Part shown: one piece after another, positions 43,076-52,949 of the stretch
Layout of the letters: every line of letters starts with the position of its first letter
How positions within the stretch are numbered: the stretch's first letter is position 1
NCBI RefSeq assembly: GCF_001544555.2
Contig: NZ_FCOK02000004.1
Location: 62,001 to 126,000, forward strand
Origin: Caballeronia udeis
GTDB taxonomy: Bacteria > Pseudomonadota > Gammaproteobacteria > Burkholderiales > Burkholderiaceae
Direction: 5' to 3'
DNA length: 64,000 bases
Program-made: the position numbers and the translations under genes
Notes under the pieces: model-generated
Seen by the model: the letters and a program-made list of their open reading frames with translations, nothing else
Database searches by the model: none
What the model was told of the DNA's origin: nothing

Positions 43076-44164
43076 ATGGCTGACAACTCCTCTCGCGACC
43101 CCATGCAGTCCGTCCTGTCGCCAACCGTAGTCGTGCGGCGCAGGAGGAAATCCGGACACGGCGGCCATCATGGCGGCGCGTGGAAGATTGCCTACGCGGA
43201 TTTCGTGACGGCCATGATGGCGTTCTTCCTGCTGATGTGGCTGCTCGGCTCGACCTCCAAATACGACAAGCAGGGTATTGAGGACTATTTCAACACCCCG
43301 CTTGCGACGGTCTTCGGCGGCAAGGACGGCAGCGGCGCCGCACGCACGAGCGTGATTGACGGCGGTGGCCGCGATCTTTCCAGCTCCCGTCCGGGCGAGG
43401 CCACCAAGAGCCAGCCCCAGCCATTGCCGAAGACGCCCGTGCGCGCTGCCGCGACTGCCGCGACTGCGCAAGACGACTCGCAGCGCTTGCAGCAGCTCAA
43501 GCAGAAGCTCAGCGCGTTGATCGACCACACGCCCGCACTGGCCGCGTACAAGGATCAGATTCGTATCGACATCACGAGTGAAGGATTGCGCATCGAGATC
43601 GTGGACTCACTCAAGCGGCCCATGTTCCCGTCAGGCAGTGCGAAGCTGGAAGCATATGTGGTGAACATCCTCTCGCAGATCGGCGCCTCGCTCAATGACG
43701 TGGACAATCGTGTGTCGATTGCCGGGCACACGGACGCCGTGCCGTACTCGGGCGGCGAGGCCGGTTATTCGAACTGGGAGTTGTCGAGCGAACGCGCGAA
43801 CGCTGCACGCCGCGCGTTGATTGCAGGCGGCATGAACGAAGGCAAGGTCCTGCAAGTCCGCGGACTCGCCGATGTATTGCCGCTCAACAAGGCTGTCGCC
43901 GATGAACCGACCAACCGGCGCATCAGCATCCTGGTATTGAACAAGGCTGCCGAACAAGCGTTCTTCGCGGACGGCGGGCGCACCGCCGTGGATGAGTCGC
44001 AACCGGCAAGCTCAGTGATCCCGGAGGCCGCCGGGTCTCAGGCCATCGGGTCTCAGGCCATCGGGTCTCAGCCTGCAAGCGCTGCCATTCCGGTGGCCGC
44101 GCAACAGCAACCGGCGAAACCAAATGCTGCACAGCCAAGCGCCGGGCCGTCCTCAAAAAGCTAG
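43076..44164 (+). CDS. motB: Flagellar stator protein MotB
   Basis: A 362-residue protein: one TM helix (AYADFVTAMMAFFLLMWLLG) with the proton-accepting Asp42, a linker, and a C-terminal OmpA-like peptidoglycan-binding domain (about 185-305: GHTDAVPYSGGEAGYSNWEL, RANAARRALIAGG, NRRISILVL). The N-terminus RRRRKSGHGGHHGGAWKIAY is typical of betaproteobacteria. The tail after residue 310 is low-complexity and has a 15-bp DNA repeat encoding GSQAI. Together with MotA it anchors the stator to the cell wall. Confidence 0.95.
   Translation: MADNSSRDPMQSVLSPTVVVRRRRKSGHGGHHGGAWKIAYADFVTAMMAFFLLMWLLGSTSKYDKQGIEDYFNTPLATVFGGKDGSGAARTSVIDGGGRDLSSSRPGEATKSQPQPLPKTPVRAAATAATAQDDSQRLQQLKQKLSALIDHTPALAAYKDQIRIDITSEGLRIEIVDSLKRPMFPSGSAKLEAYVVNILSQIGASLNDVDNRVSIAGHTDAVPYSGGEAGYSNWELSSERANAARRALIAGGMNEGKVLQVRGLADVLPLNKAVADEPTNRRISILVLNKAAEQAFFADGGRTAVDESQPASSVIPEAAGSQAIGSQAIGSQPASAAIPVAAQQQPAKPNAAQPSAGPSSKS
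44033..44073 (+). repeat. 15-bp tandem repeat in the motB tail
   Basis: GGGTCTCAGGCCATC occurs at 44033-44047 and 44048-44062 and partially at 44063-44073, in frame, encoding GSQAI GSQAI GSQP. Likely length-variable. Confidence 0.8.
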
Positions 44165-44521
44165 CACGCTGCAGTGGGCGGCGGCGATCCGCCAGCCGCT
44201 TTCCGTCTCCACCCACATGCGCGTATAGCGAAGGTTCGCCGAGAGCGGCATGCCGCCGAACTGTCCGCTCAGCACCGCATTCGTGAGCGTCACCGCGCTC
44301 TTGTCATACATACGCACTGTCTGCTCCTTGATCTCCAGCCGTTCGATCCGCTGTATCCCGTAGCGATGCGCGTTCAGGTCGTCGGCCTTGCTCCACACCT
44401 TGCCTGTTGCATCGACGAACGTCAGGTCGTCGGCAAGCAGATTGTCAAGAACCCCCACATCGGATGCCAGCATCGCCTCCCGCAACTGCGCTTCCAGCCC
44501 CGCTATCACGCTCTCGGTCAT
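44153..44521 (-). CDS. NTF2-like/SnoaL (DUF4440-type) protein
   Basis: A 122-residue cone-fold protein: LEAQLREAMLASDVGVLDNL, LADDLTFVDATGKVWSKADD, then MYDKSAVTLTNAVLSGQFGG and TRMWVETESGWRIAAAHCS. ATG 44521 has GGGA upstream; a longer frame to 44641 lacks support. The last 12 bp overlap the end of motB on the other strand. Such proteins range from small isomerases to adaptors; the role here is unknown. Confidence 0.8.
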   Translation of the reverse strand: MTESVIAGLEAQLREAMLASDVGVLDNLLADDLTFVDATGKVWSKADDLNAHRYGIQRIERLEIKEQTVRMYDKSAVTLTNAVLSGQFGGMPLSANLRYTRMWVETESGWRIAAAHCSVLAF

Positions 44522-44858
44522 CGCTTCGTCCCTGGCTTGAAGATGAGCCGCCAGCATAGCGCAGCGGCTCGCGAAAACACTTGCTGAGGCCCGGCCAGAT
44601 ATCTGTTCACATCCGCCAGCGAACCCGTTTGCATGGGTCAATTCGTCATCTTATTTAGTGCCCACTAACCCTTAGCGACGCTTACAAGAAGTATTTTTTC
44701 TGTAGCCGTCGCTTAAAAACAACTGTCATATACCTTACATACGCTTTCGCTAAAGTCCGCCCGTCGCGAGCTACAGACCGTCAGAGTCCGATGCCGCGCG
44801 TCACTTGCTTGCAGCGCATTTGCATTACTTACTCACACCCACGCTTAGGGAGAACGTT
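44522..44858. other. Intergenic region upstream of the porin gene
   Basis: About 337 bp, more A+T-rich than the flanks (for instance around 44641-44760). It should carry the porin promoter and leader. No small gene was identified. Confidence 0.5.
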
Positions 44859-46040
44859 TTGAACCGTCAAACACTGCTCGCCACTGCTGCAATGGCGGCA
44901 TTCGCCGCATCGGCTACATCCGCTCAAGCTCAAAGCAGCGTTACCCTCTACGGCCTCATTGACGCCGGTATCAGCTATGTCAACCACAGCGCCGTCGGCA
45001 CGACCGGCAGCGGCAAGCTGTTCAAGTATGACGACGGCGTGGCGCAAGGCAGCCGTTGGGGCCTGCGCGGCTCAGAAGACCTGGGCGGCGGCCTGAAGGC
45101 GATCTTCACGTTGGAGAGCGGCTTCAACAGCGGCAACGGCACGCTCGGCCAGGGCGGCGCGGAATTCGGCCGGCAAGCGTTCGTGGGAATTTCGAAGTCG
45201 GATATCGGCTCGGTGACCCTTGGCCGGCAATACACGTTCTCGACCGACTACCTCGGCGGTTCGTATTCCATCGGCGGCCAGACGGTTGCCGGTAACTACG
45301 CGTACCACATCAACGACGTTGACCAGCTCACGTCAAGCCGTATCAACAACTCGATCAAGTTCAGCAGCGCCAACTTCCACGGCGTGACGTTTGGCGGGTT
45401 GTACGGCTTCTCGAACCAGGCTGGCGCGTTCTCGGGTTCGCCCACCACGACGACCGCGGGCGTCACGACGCAAGGTTCGTCGCGCGCTTACAGCTTCGGC
45501 GTGAACTACGCCGGCGGCCCGTTCGGCATCGGCGCGGCTTACACGGACATTCACTTCCCGGGCTCGTCCACGCCGGCATTCAGCACGAGCATTGCCAACG
45601 TTGCGACGGGCGGCTCGAAGGACCTGCGCACGTTCGGCGTTGGCGCCAGCTACAAGTTTGCGGCCGCTACGGTGTTCGGCCTCTGGACCAATACGCGTTT
45701 CGAATCAATCACGGGCGCAACGTCGAAGTTCAACGCGTATGAAATCGGCGGCAAGTATGCGTTCACGCCGGCTCTTACCGGCGGCCTCGGCTACACGTAC
45801 ATGAAGCTGACCGATGCGGCGCAAGGCAAGTGGCAACAGGTCGACGCGAGCGTGGACTATGCGCTGAGCAAGCGTACCGATGTCTACGTGCTGGGTATCT
45901 ATCAGCACGCGTCGGGTTCGAATGGCGGCACCCCGGTGCAGGCGGAGATCGGTTCGAGCACGAGCTTCTTCGGAACGTCGTCGGGCAAAGGCACGAACGA
46001 GCAGATCGCTGCACGCGTGGGTATTCGCCACAAGTTCTAA
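44859..46040 (+). CDS. Gram-negative trimeric porin (betaproteobacterial OpcP/OmpC-like)
   Basis: A 393-residue outer-membrane general diffusion porin. The start is the TTG at 44859, with AGGGAG 8 bp upstream and no ATG in position. The signal peptide is NRQTLLATAAMAAFAASATS to AQA. The mature protein begins QSSVTLYGLIDAGISYVNHS, the classic start of this family. The eyelet loop region includes GRQYTFSTDYLGGSYS, and the C-terminus is RVGIRHKF with the terminal Phe for BAM. It is followed by its own terminator. Confidence 0.93.
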   Translation: MNRQTLLATAAMAAFAASATSAQAQSSVTLYGLIDAGISYVNHSAVGTTGSGKLFKYDDGVAQGSRWGLRGSEDLGGGLKAIFTLESGFNSGNGTLGQGGAEFGRQAFVGISKSDIGSVTLGRQYTFSTDYLGGSYSIGGQTVAGNYAYHINDVDQLTSSRINNSIKFSSANFHGVTFGGLYGFSNQAGAFSGSPTTTTAGVTTQGSSRAYSFGVNYAGGPFGIGAAYTDIHFPGSSTPAFSTSIANVATGGSKDLRTFGVGASYKFAAATVFGLWTNTRFESITGATSKFNAYEIGGKYAFTPALTGGLGYTYMKLTDAAQGKWQQVDASVDYALSKRTDVYVLGIYQHASGSNGGTPVQAEIGSSTSFFGTSSGKGTNEQIAARVGIRHKF

Positions 46041-46060
46041 AGCAGGCTTTAGCGGTTGAA

Positions 46061-46100
46061 ACGGGCCACCGGGTAGTTGATTCCCGGCGGCCCGTTTTTT
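46061..46100 (+). terminator. Rho-independent terminator of the porin gene
   Basis: ACGGGCC-A-CCGGG (46061-46073) pairs with CCCGG-C-GGCCCGT (46083-46095), one central mismatch, and is followed by T residues to 46100. Confidence 0.9.
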
Positions 46101-46141
46101 ATTCGACGCCTGAAGCACCCGGCGTCGCGGACGTATCAGAA

Positions 46142-47797
46142 TCAGAGCACCTTGTTTTTATCGAGCGACTTGCCCGTGGCGGCGTTATAGCGCTCGACGT
46201 ATTCGACCATCAGCTTGCGCATTGCGCGGCCGATCGCCCTGTAGTCGCTCTCGTTGAGGTTGGCGAGCGACACGCGCCCCGACGGGTGTTGCGTGCCGAA
46301 GCCGCGTCCCGGCAACAGTACGACGCGGGCTTCCTTCGCGAGCCGGAACAGCAACTCGGAGGGCTCGGTATTCTTGAAGAGCCACGCGACGAACTCCGGT
46401 CCATACGCACGATTGCCGAGGAATTCGAGGTCGATGATGGTGTAGTAGTCGACCTGGTTCGCGTCGCTGTCGTCGAACCTGATGCCTATCTCCCGGTACA
46501 ACGCTTCCTTGCGGCTGCGAATCAGGCGCTTGAGCGCGTTCTTGTAGGCGTCCGGGGTGTCCATCAGCGCGAAGAGCGAGAACAGCACCATCTGCACCTG
46601 CTGCGGCGTGGAAAGCCCTGCAGTATGATTCAGCGCGACAGTACGGCTGTCGGCTACCAGGCGGTCGATGAACTTCAGGTTCTCCGGCTCGGTGGTGATG
46701 GATTCATACCGCTCATGCAACTCCTTGCGCTGTTCCTTCGGCAGCTTGCGGATCAGGTCGTCGATCACGTTCTCGCGATGCATGGCGATGGTGCCGAGCC
46801 GCCAGCCGGTCGCGCCGAAATACTTCGAATACGAATACACGAGGATGGTGTTCTTCGGGCACAGCGCGAACAGCGAGACGAAGTCGTCGGCGAACGTGCC
46901 GTACACGTCGTCGGTCAGGAGGATCAGGTCCGGCCGCTCTTTTACGATCCCGGCGATGTACTCCAGGCTCTCGGTGTTCATCTTGACGGAAGGCGGATTG
47001 CTCGGATTCACGAGGAAGAAAGCCTTCACCTTCGGATCGCGCAGCTTGTCGAGCTCCTTCTTCGAGTATTGCCAGCCGAGTTCCACGTCGGCGTTCAGGT
47101 TGACCACGTTCAGCTGATAGTCGTTCAGCGTCGGGATTTCTATGTACGGCGTAAAGATGGGTGAGCCTAGCGCGATGGTGTCGCCTGGTTTGATCAGGTG
47201 ATTCTCGCGCATTGTGTTGAAGATGTAGGTCATGGCGGCGGTGCCGCCTTCGGTCGCGAAGATATCGAAGTCGCCCACGAACGGGTGCTTGCCGATCATC
47301 TCCTTCTTCAGGTACTGCGCGACAATCACTTCCGACAGCTTCAGCATCCGGTCCGGCACCGGATAGTTCGACGCGAGAATACCCTCGCACATTTCGTACA
47401 GGAATTCGCCGCCGTCAAGGCCCAGCTGGTCGCGCACGTACGACAGCACGCCGCGCAGGAAGTCGATACCGGCCACGCCCTTGTTGTCGCGTGCAAAAAT
47501 TTCAAAGCGCTCTTCGAGTCCTTCGTGCTTGGGGAAGCCGCCCAGCCCTTCGGGCATGTGGGCGAACGAGCGCTCGGACTCGCGCATGGCGAAGAGACCG
47601 AGTTGCCAGAAGCCGTGGCGCGGAATGGTGGCGAGGAAATTCGGGTTGCCCCGGCCCGCGTTGAGCATGGCCGCATTGGCGGGACGCTCGACCGCGCCGC
47701 CGCCGGCGGCCTTGATCAGTTCGTCCTTGAGTTCGAACGGGCTGAGCGCCGCGATCTTGGATTGTTCCTGCGAACCCGCCTTGGTAGATTTTGCCAT
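46142..47797 (-). CDS. asdA: Bifunctional aspartate aminotransferase / L-aspartate 4-decarboxylase
   Basis: A 551-residue PLP enzyme of fold type I that converts L-aspartate to L-alanine plus CO2. The N-terminal extension (PFELKDELIKAAGG, LNAGRGNPNFLATIPRHGFW) is specific to AsdA as opposed to ordinary aminotransferases. The PLP lysine lies in VYSYSKYFGATGWRLG, the substrate-carboxylate Arg near the C-terminus in HPSGRVSLANL, and the Asp-Tyr pair in LLTDDVYGTF. AsdA often pairs with an aspartate:alanine exchanger; none is present in this window. It is monocistronic. Confidence 0.93.
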   Translation of the reverse strand: MAKSTKAGSQEQSKIAALSPFELKDELIKAAGGGAVERPANAAMLNAGRGNPNFLATIPRHGFWQLGLFAMRESERSFAHMPEGLGGFPKHEGLEERFEIFARDNKGVAGIDFLRGVLSYVRDQLGLDGGEFLYEMCEGILASNYPVPDRMLKLSEVIVAQYLKKEMIGKHPFVGDFDIFATEGGTAAMTYIFNTMRENHLIKPGDTIALGSPIFTPYIEIPTLNDYQLNVVNLNADVELGWQYSKKELDKLRDPKVKAFFLVNPSNPPSVKMNTESLEYIAGIVKERPDLILLTDDVYGTFADDFVSLFALCPKNTILVYSYSKYFGATGWRLGTIAMHRENVIDDLIRKLPKEQRKELHERYESITTEPENLKFIDRLVADSRTVALNHTAGLSTPQQVQMVLFSLFALMDTPDAYKNALKRLIRSRKEALYREIGIRFDDSDANQVDYYTIIDLEFLGNRAYGPEFVAWLFKNTEPSELLFRLAKEARVVLLPGRGFGTQHPSGRVSLANLNESDYRAIGRAMRKLMVEYVERYNAATGKSLDKNKVL

Positions 47798-48536
47798 CCA
47801 ACACCTCCAGAAATGATCGACTGCTTGAAAGAGTGACGTTCGGAAAACCGTTAATCCTTTTGAGAGAAAAGCGGCAATGAAATCTCAGGTAATGCGTCTT
47901 TGATCGCAGCCGGTTATCGGGAAACCACATCGCGGGAAACTACATCGCTCCCTTTCACTGATATTCGCAACCATGCTGCAAGCCAATGCGCGGCTGGTTT
48001 ATGCATGATGACCACGATAATTTTAGGAAACGAAATAATCCAGACACCATCCACTGGCCGGCGAGTCAATAGTCTAGGGGAGAAAACTTCAAACGCAATC
48101 GCTTTATGTTTTCCCCTGGGGCTTGCGCCATTCGGTTTTTGCTGGCAAAGACAGTGGCGAATGTTATTCAACAACATTTAAAGAACTTGATACGCCGTCA
48201 TATCACCGTTCGCAATCAAAGACAGTCTCGTTCTCGTGCGTGAATACAATTACTTCGCCCACGCAAACATGACAGGCTAATTACCGGATTCAATCCCGGT
48301 TGCTTAAATCCTTCAGGACGCACGGGTAATATCGCGGATATCGGCGCATGAATAGGTGGGCATGCTCCGTGCGGCAAGTGCCCGGTGCCGGATCGAGCGC
48401 CCCTTCACAAGACGCTTATGCAAACCCCTTAAACTGTCTGCAATTCGCGCGGCCAGGCGGCGTGGGACTGCGCATGATGTCCCGACATGCCCTTGATGCC
48501 GTACAAGCAAACAGACCCATAACGGCTTTAAAGCGC
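47798..48536. other. 740-bp gene-poor, A+T-richer region
   Basis: No gene with acceptable codon use was found on either strand. A 15-bp direct repeat (CGGGAAAC-C/T-ACATCG at 47918-47932 and 47933-47947) lies near the asdA end. Composition is visibly less GC-rich than the flanking genes. It should contain the asdA and uvrA-like promoters. Confidence 0.6.
47918..47947. repeat. 15-bp direct repeat upstream of asdA
   Basis: CGGGAAACCACATCG is followed directly by CGGGAAACTACATCG, one difference. It lies 121 bp upstream of the asdA start and could be a regulator site with two half-turn-spaced copies or chance duplication. Confidence 0.5.
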
Positions 48537-51200
48537 ATGACGAATCGAAACAAGAAAGCTGAAACCACGCCGGCCCATCCCTCCCGGGCCGGCTTCGTGC
48601 GGGTACGGGGTGCCCGCGAGCACAACCTTCGCAACATCGACGTCGACATTCCCCGCGACGCGCTCGTCGTCTTTACAGGCGTCTCGGGATCGGGCAAATC
48701 GTCGCTGGCCTTCGGCACGCTCTACGCTGAAGCGCAGCGCCGTTATTTCGAATCCGTGGCGCCCTATGCACGTCGTCTCATCGACCAGGTGGGCGTGCCG
48801 GAAGTGGATTCCATCGAAGGATTGCCGCCCGCCGTCGCGCTGCAGCAGCAACGCGGCACGCCCAACGCGCGCTCGTCGGTGGGCAGCGTAACCACGCTGT
48901 CCAGCCTCGTTCGCATGCTGTACTCGCGCACCGGCACGTACCCGGCGAAACAACCCATGCTGTTCGCCGAAGACTTCTCGCCGAACACGGTGCAAGGCGC
49001 TTGCCCCACCTGCCACGGCCTGGGGCGTGTCTACGAGGTGACCGAGCAATCGATGGTGCCCGACGACTCGCTGACTATCCGCGAGCGTGCCGTCGCCGCG
49101 TGGCCGCCGGCGTGGCATGGCCAGAACCTGCGCGACATCCTGGTCACGCTCGGGTTCGATGTCGACACACCGTGGCGCGAGTTGCCGAAGAAGGACCGCG
49201 ACTGGATCCTGTTCACGGACGAGACACCAACCGCTCCCGTGTATGCCGGCATGACGCCGCAAGAGACGCGAGCCGCGCTCAAGCGCCACGCGGAGCCGAG
49301 CTACCAGGGCACGTTTACCGGCGCGCGGCGCTACGTGCTGCACACGTTCGCCAACACGCAAAGCGCATTGATGAAAAAGCGCGTGTCTCGTTTCATGGTG
49401 AGCAGTGCGTGTCCGTCGTGTCATGGCAAGCGCCTGAAGCCCGAGGCGCTGTCCGTGACCTTCGCGGGACTCGATATAGGCGAGTTTTCGCAGATGCCGC
49501 TTGCGCGGGTTGCGGACGTGCTGCGCCCTATTGCCCGCGGCGAGACGCCGGAGCCTGGAACAGCGTCGGCAGGTGAAATATTGAGCCGCGACGAGATGCG
49601 GGCGGCCGTCGAGCGACGGGTCGCGTCTGGCGGAGCGGAACACAAGGCCTCCCCCGATATCAGACGGACTACGAATCAATCCAGGGAAAAGCAGGTTGCA
49701 GCGCAACGAATTGCAGGCGAGTTGCTCGAACGGCTGACCACGCTGATCGATCTTGGCCTGGGGTATCTTGCGCTGGACCGCGGCACACCGACCTTGTCGT
49801 CGGGCGAGTTGCAGCGGCTGCGGCTGGCGACGCAACTCGCATCGCAGTTGTTCGGGGTGATCTATGTCCTCGACGAACCCTCTGCCGGCCTTCACCCCGC
49901 CGACGGCGAAGCGTTGTTCAGCGCGTTGCTGCGCCTGAAGGCCGCGGGCAATTCGCTGTTCGTGGTCGAGCACGACCTGGAGATGATGCGCCGGGCGGAC
50001 TGGCTGGTGGATGTGGGCCCGGCTGCGGGCACGGCGGGCGGCCAGATTGTCTATAGCGGACCGCCTGCCGGCCTGGCGGACATCGAGGAATCGCAAACGC
50101 GGCTGCATCTGTTTGGCGACTCCCGGCCGGCTCCGCGTTCGAAGCGCACGCCGACCGGCTGGCTGCGTCTTGAGAACGTGACGCGCAACAACTTGCAGGA
50201 CCTGGAGGCAGCCTTCCCGCTTGGCTGCTTCACGACCGTGACGGGCATTTCGGGCTCGGGTAAATCGAGCCTGGTCAGTCAGGCGCTGCCGGAGCTGGTT
50301 GCAGACCGGCTTGGACGGCCGATCGTGGCCGATACGGACGAGGAAAGCGACCCGTTGCTGGATGCCGAGGACATTCCGACCGGTGGCGAAATAACGGCCG
50401 GCATGGAGCGAATCCGGCGGCTGGTACGGGTCGACCAGAAGCCGATCGGACGCACGCCGCGCTCGAATCTCGCGACCTACACCGGTCTGTTCGATCATGT
50501 GCGCAAGTTGTTTGCGGAGACACCCACGGCGCGCGGGCGGCGCTATGACGCGGGCCGTTTCTCGTTCAACGTTGCGAAGGGCCGATGCCCGACGTGCGAG
50601 GGCGAGGGCTTCGTGAGTGTCGAGTTGCTGTTCATGCCGAGCGTGTATGCACCGTGCTCAACATGCGGGGGAACGCGATACAACCCGGAGACGCTGGAGA
50701 TCGAATGGAACAAAAAGAACATTGCGGACGTGCTGCAGATGACCGTGGACACCGCATGCGCCTTCTTTGCCGGCGAGCCGCAGATCATGCGCGCGCTGAC
50801 CGTACTCAGGGACATTGGACTGGGTTATTTGCGCCTGGGCCAGCCGGCCACGGAACTGTCCGGCGGCGAGGCGCAGCGGATCAAGCTGGCGACCGAGCTG
50901 CAGCGAGCGCAGCGGGGCGAGACCCTTTACATCCTGGATGAACCCACGACCGGACTGCATTCCACGGACAGCGACCGCCTGTTGATTCAATTGCAGGGTC
51001 TGGTCGATGCGGGCAACACCGTGATCGTGGTCGAGCACGACATGCGGGTCGCGGCCCAAAGCGACTGGGTCATCGACATGGGACCGGGCGCAGGCGAGGA
51101 AGGCGGCAAAATGGTGGTCAGCGGCACGCCGGAAGACGTGGTGAAGCGGGGGAAAACCAGCAGCTATACGTCAAGGTATCTCAAGGCCTGTCTGCCCTGA
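48537..51200 (+). CDS. Class II UvrA-like ABC ATPase (excinuclease subunit A paralogue)
   Basis: An 887-residue protein with two ABC ATPase halves. Walker A1 is GVSGSGKSS (after VVFT) and Walker A2 GISGSGKSS. Signature motifs are [15 protein letters not shown] and [15 protein letters not shown]; Walker B segments are [14 protein letters not shown] and [13 protein letters not shown]. Zinc modules are [26 protein letters not shown] and CPTCEGEG with [10 protein letters not shown]. It is shorter than housekeeping UvrA and apparently lacks the UvrB-binding domain, which defines class II proteins linked to resistance against DNA-binding drugs. ATG 48537 starts the conserved part; upstream extension is non-conserved in character. 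Confidence 0.88.
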   Translation: MTNRNKKAETTPAHPSRAGFVRVRGAREHNLRNIDVDIPRDALVVFTGVSGSGKSSLAFGTLYAEAQRRYFESVAPYARRLIDQVGVPEVDSIEGLPPAVALQQQRGTPNARSSVGSVTTLSSLVRMLYSRTGTYPAKQPMLFAEDFSPNTVQGACPTCHGLGRVYEVTEQSMVPDDSLTIRERAVAAWPPAWHGQNLRDILVTLGFDVDTPWRELPKKDRDWILFTDETPTAPVYAGMTPQETRAALKRHAEPSYQGTFTGARRYVLHTFANTQSALMKKRVSRFMVSSACPSCHGKRLKPEALSVTFAGLDIGEFSQMPLARVADVLRPIARGETPEPGTASAGEILSRDEMRAAVERRVASGGAEHKASPDIRRTTNQSREKQVAAQRIAGELLERLTTLIDLGLGYLALDRGTPTLSSGELQRLRLATQLASQLFGVIYVLDEPSAGLHPADGEALFSALLRLKAAGNSLFVVEHDLEMMRRADWLVDVGPAAGTAGGQIVYSGPPAGLADIEESQTRLHLFGDSRPAPRSKRTPTGWLRLENVTRNNLQDLEAAFPLGCFTTVTGISGSGKSSLVSQALPELVADRLGRPIVADTDEESDPLLDAEDIPTGGEITAGMERIRRLVRVDQKPIGRTPRSNLATYTGLFDHVRKLFAETPTARGRRYDAGRFSFNVAKGRCPTCEGEGFVSVELLFMPSVYAPCSTCGGTRYNPETLEIEWNKKNIADVLQMTVDTACAFFAGEPQIMRALTVLRDIGLGYLRLGQPATELSGGEAQRIKLATELQRAQRGETLYILDEPTTGLHSTDSDRLLIQLQGLVDAGNTVIVVEHDMRVAAQSDWVIDMGPGAGEEGGKMVVSGTPEDVVKRGKTSSYTSRYLKACLP

Positions 51201-51225
51201 GGTTCTCCGGGGCAAGACTCTCAAG

Positions 51226-51263
51226 ACAAAACAGCCGGTGACTCCTTATGGAGCCACCGGCTG
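51226..51263 (-). terminator. Rho-independent terminator of the old-yellow-enzyme gene
   Basis: CAGCCGGTG (51232-51240) pairs with CACCGGCTG (51255-51263), extended inside by ACTCC/GGAG. On the minus strand it is followed by TTTTGT. It lies between two convergent genes. Confidence 0.82.
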
Positions 51264-51285
51264 CCGCAAGCCAAGACCAGAGCGC

Positions 51286-52347
51286 TTAGTCCATTGTCTC
51301 GAGCATCGGGTAGTCCGTGTACCCTTCCGAGCCGCGAGCATAGAACGTCTCGGGGATCGGCGCGTTCAACGCGGCATCGCTCTCGAAGCGTTTCACGAGA
51401 TCCGGGTTGGCGATAAACAACTGCCCCCACGCAACGGCGTCGGCGTCACCGCGGTCAAGCGCTGCCTGCGCGCTTTCCTTGGTGAACTTCTCGTTAGCGA
51501 TATAGACGCCGCCGAAGGCCCGCTTCAACTGCGGTCCGATCGAATCCTCGCCAACGCGTTCACGTGCTGCGATGAAAGCGATCTTGCGCTTGCCCAACTC
51601 ACGTGCAACATAACCAAACGTCGCCGCGCGATCGCTGTCGCCCATGGTGTGCGAATCGGCACGCGGCGCGAGGTGCATGCCGACCCGGTCAGCGCCCCAG
51701 ACTTCAATACATGCATCAACTACTTCGAGCATCAGGCGAGCGCGGTTTTCAATCGGGCCGCCATAGATGTCCGTGCGCTTGTTCGTGCTGTCCTGCAGGA
51801 ACTGATCGAGCAGATAACCGTTCGCGCCGTGCACTTCAACGCCGTCAAAGCCGGCAAGCTTCGCGTTCTCGGCGCCCTTTCGGAACGCTTCAACCACCCC
51901 TTGGATTTCGTCGAGCTCAAGTGCTCGCGGCGTCACGAATTCACGCTGCGGCCGCACCAGGCTCACGTGCCCTTGCGCCGCGATCGCGCTCGGCGCCACC
52001 GGCAGGTCACCATTGAGAAAGATAGGGTCCGAAATCCGGCCGACGTGCCACAGTTGCAGCAGGATCGTGCCGCCCGCGTCATGGACCGCCTTCGTGACAA
52101 GCTTCCAGCCTTCGACCTGCTCGTCCGACCAGATCCCCGGCGTTTCAGCGTAACCCACGCCTTGCGGCGTCACCGACGTCGCTTCGCTCAGGATCATGCC
52201 TGCCGCTGCACGATCGGCGTAATACTGCGCCATCAATGCGTTTGGCACACGTTCAACGCCTGCGCGCTGACGCGTCAGCGGCGCCATGATGATGCGGTTG
52301 CGAAGATTAAAGGCACCGGCTTTGAGCGGGTCAAAAAGATTGGGCAT
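51286..52347 (-). CDS. Old yellow enzyme, N-ethylmaleimide reductase-like ene-reductase
   Basis: A 353-residue FMN TIM-barrel NAD(P)H-dependent ene-reductase: LFDPLKAGAFNLRNRIIMAP, TRQRAGVERVPNALMAQYYA, LLQLWHVGRIS, the active-site pair His-x-x-Asn in GVEVHGANGYLLDQFLQDST, and VAWGQLFIANPDLVKRF. The order and lengths match NemA. It lies 67 bp downstream of the ArsR-family regulator on the same strand and is probably its target, reducing electrophilic alkenes or nitro compounds. Confidence 0.9.
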   Translation of the reverse strand: MPNLFDPLKAGAFNLRNRIIMAPLTRQRAGVERVPNALMAQYYADRAAAGMILSEATSVTPQGVGYAETPGIWSDEQVEGWKLVTKAVHDAGGTILLQLWHVGRISDPIFLNGDLPVAPSAIAAQGHVSLVRPQREFVTPRALELDEIQGVVEAFRKGAENAKLAGFDGVEVHGANGYLLDQFLQDSTNKRTDIYGGPIENRARLMLEVVDACIEVWGADRVGMHLAPRADSHTMGDSDRAATFGYVARELGKRKIAFIAARERVGEDSIGPQLKRAFGGVYIANEKFTKESAQAALDRGDADAVAWGQLFIANPDLVKRFESDAALNAPIPETFYARGSEGYTDYPMLETMD

Positions 52348-52414
52348 TTGAAAGTATTCCTAAATAGGTTCTAAGGGAATCCGGCAACCGGAACACGATG
52401 GACAAGCTCACCGG

Positions 52415-52711
52415 TCAGAGGCCGTTACGAAGCTGATCAAGAAAAGCCTGGATGACCGCTTCGTCGCGCTTGAAAAATATCCACTGCCCGATCCGCTTTG
52501 AGCTCACCAGGCCCGCCTTATGAAGCGTGGCGAGATGAGCCGACACCGTGGATTGGGACATGCCGCAACGCGCGTCGATCTGGCCCGCGCACACGCCATT
52601 CGCGAGCGGCAACTCCTGCTCGCTGAAATAAGCTTCGGGCTCCTTGAGCCACACGAGAATCTCGCGTCGCACCGGGTTGGCCAGGGCCTTGTGAATGGCG
52701 TCGATATCCAT
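52415..52711 (-). CDS. ArsR-family transcriptional regulator
   Basis: A 98-residue winged-helix repressor: IHKALANPVRREILVWLKE at the N-terminus, CGMSQSTVSAHLATLHKAGL as recognition helix, then RIGQWIFFKRDEAVI as the wing. Two Cys residues (in NGVCAGQIDARCG) flank the recognition helix and could sense electrophiles by alkylation, fitting the ene-reductase downstream. ATG 52711 begins the domain; the frame extends further upstream without support. The 38-bp nested dyad upstream is a candidate operator. Confidence 0.87.
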   Translation of the reverse strand: MDIDAIHKALANPVRREILVWLKEPEAYFSEQELPLANGVCAGQIDARCGMSQSTVSAHLATLHKAGLVSSKRIGQWIFFKRDEAVIQAFLDQLRNGL

Positions 52712-52730
52712 GAAAAACGGTTTAGGTGGA

Positions 52731-52768
52731 ATCGTAATGAAACGAAGTATATTTCGTAAAAACACGAT
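52731..52768. promoter_or_regulatory. Nested four-arm dyad, probable ArsR operator
   Basis: ATCGT-N6-ACGAA-N6-TTCGT-N6-ACGAT with one common centre at 52749.5: inner arms 52742-52746 and 52753-52757, outer arms 52731-52735 and 52764-52768. Arms are spaced 11 bp apart, one helical turn. It lies 20 bp upstream of the ArsR start. Confidence 0.65.
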
Positions 52769-52949
52769 ATACAAGCAAACCACTATCGCTGATAGGGGTA
52801 ATCCCTGATTCGTTCGCTTGGCCGCTCTCGTCAGAACGCTTTTTGCGCATTGCGCAGCCAGAGCGCGTCGTCTCATGAACGCCCGAACATGCTGGCATCG
52901 GGCGGAGGGTTATGGTCTCATTCGTCCTTTGGATCACCCGCCGCCGTTC

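Noticed and set aside
47900..48181. Open frame of 93 codons in the gene-poor region before the UvrA-like gene
   Set aside because: Begins in the direct repeat, lacks a ribosome site and has codon use unlike its neighbours.
48528..50498. Long open frame antisense to the UvrA-like gene
   Set aside because: Arg/His/Gln-rich translation without motifs; shadow of the real gene.
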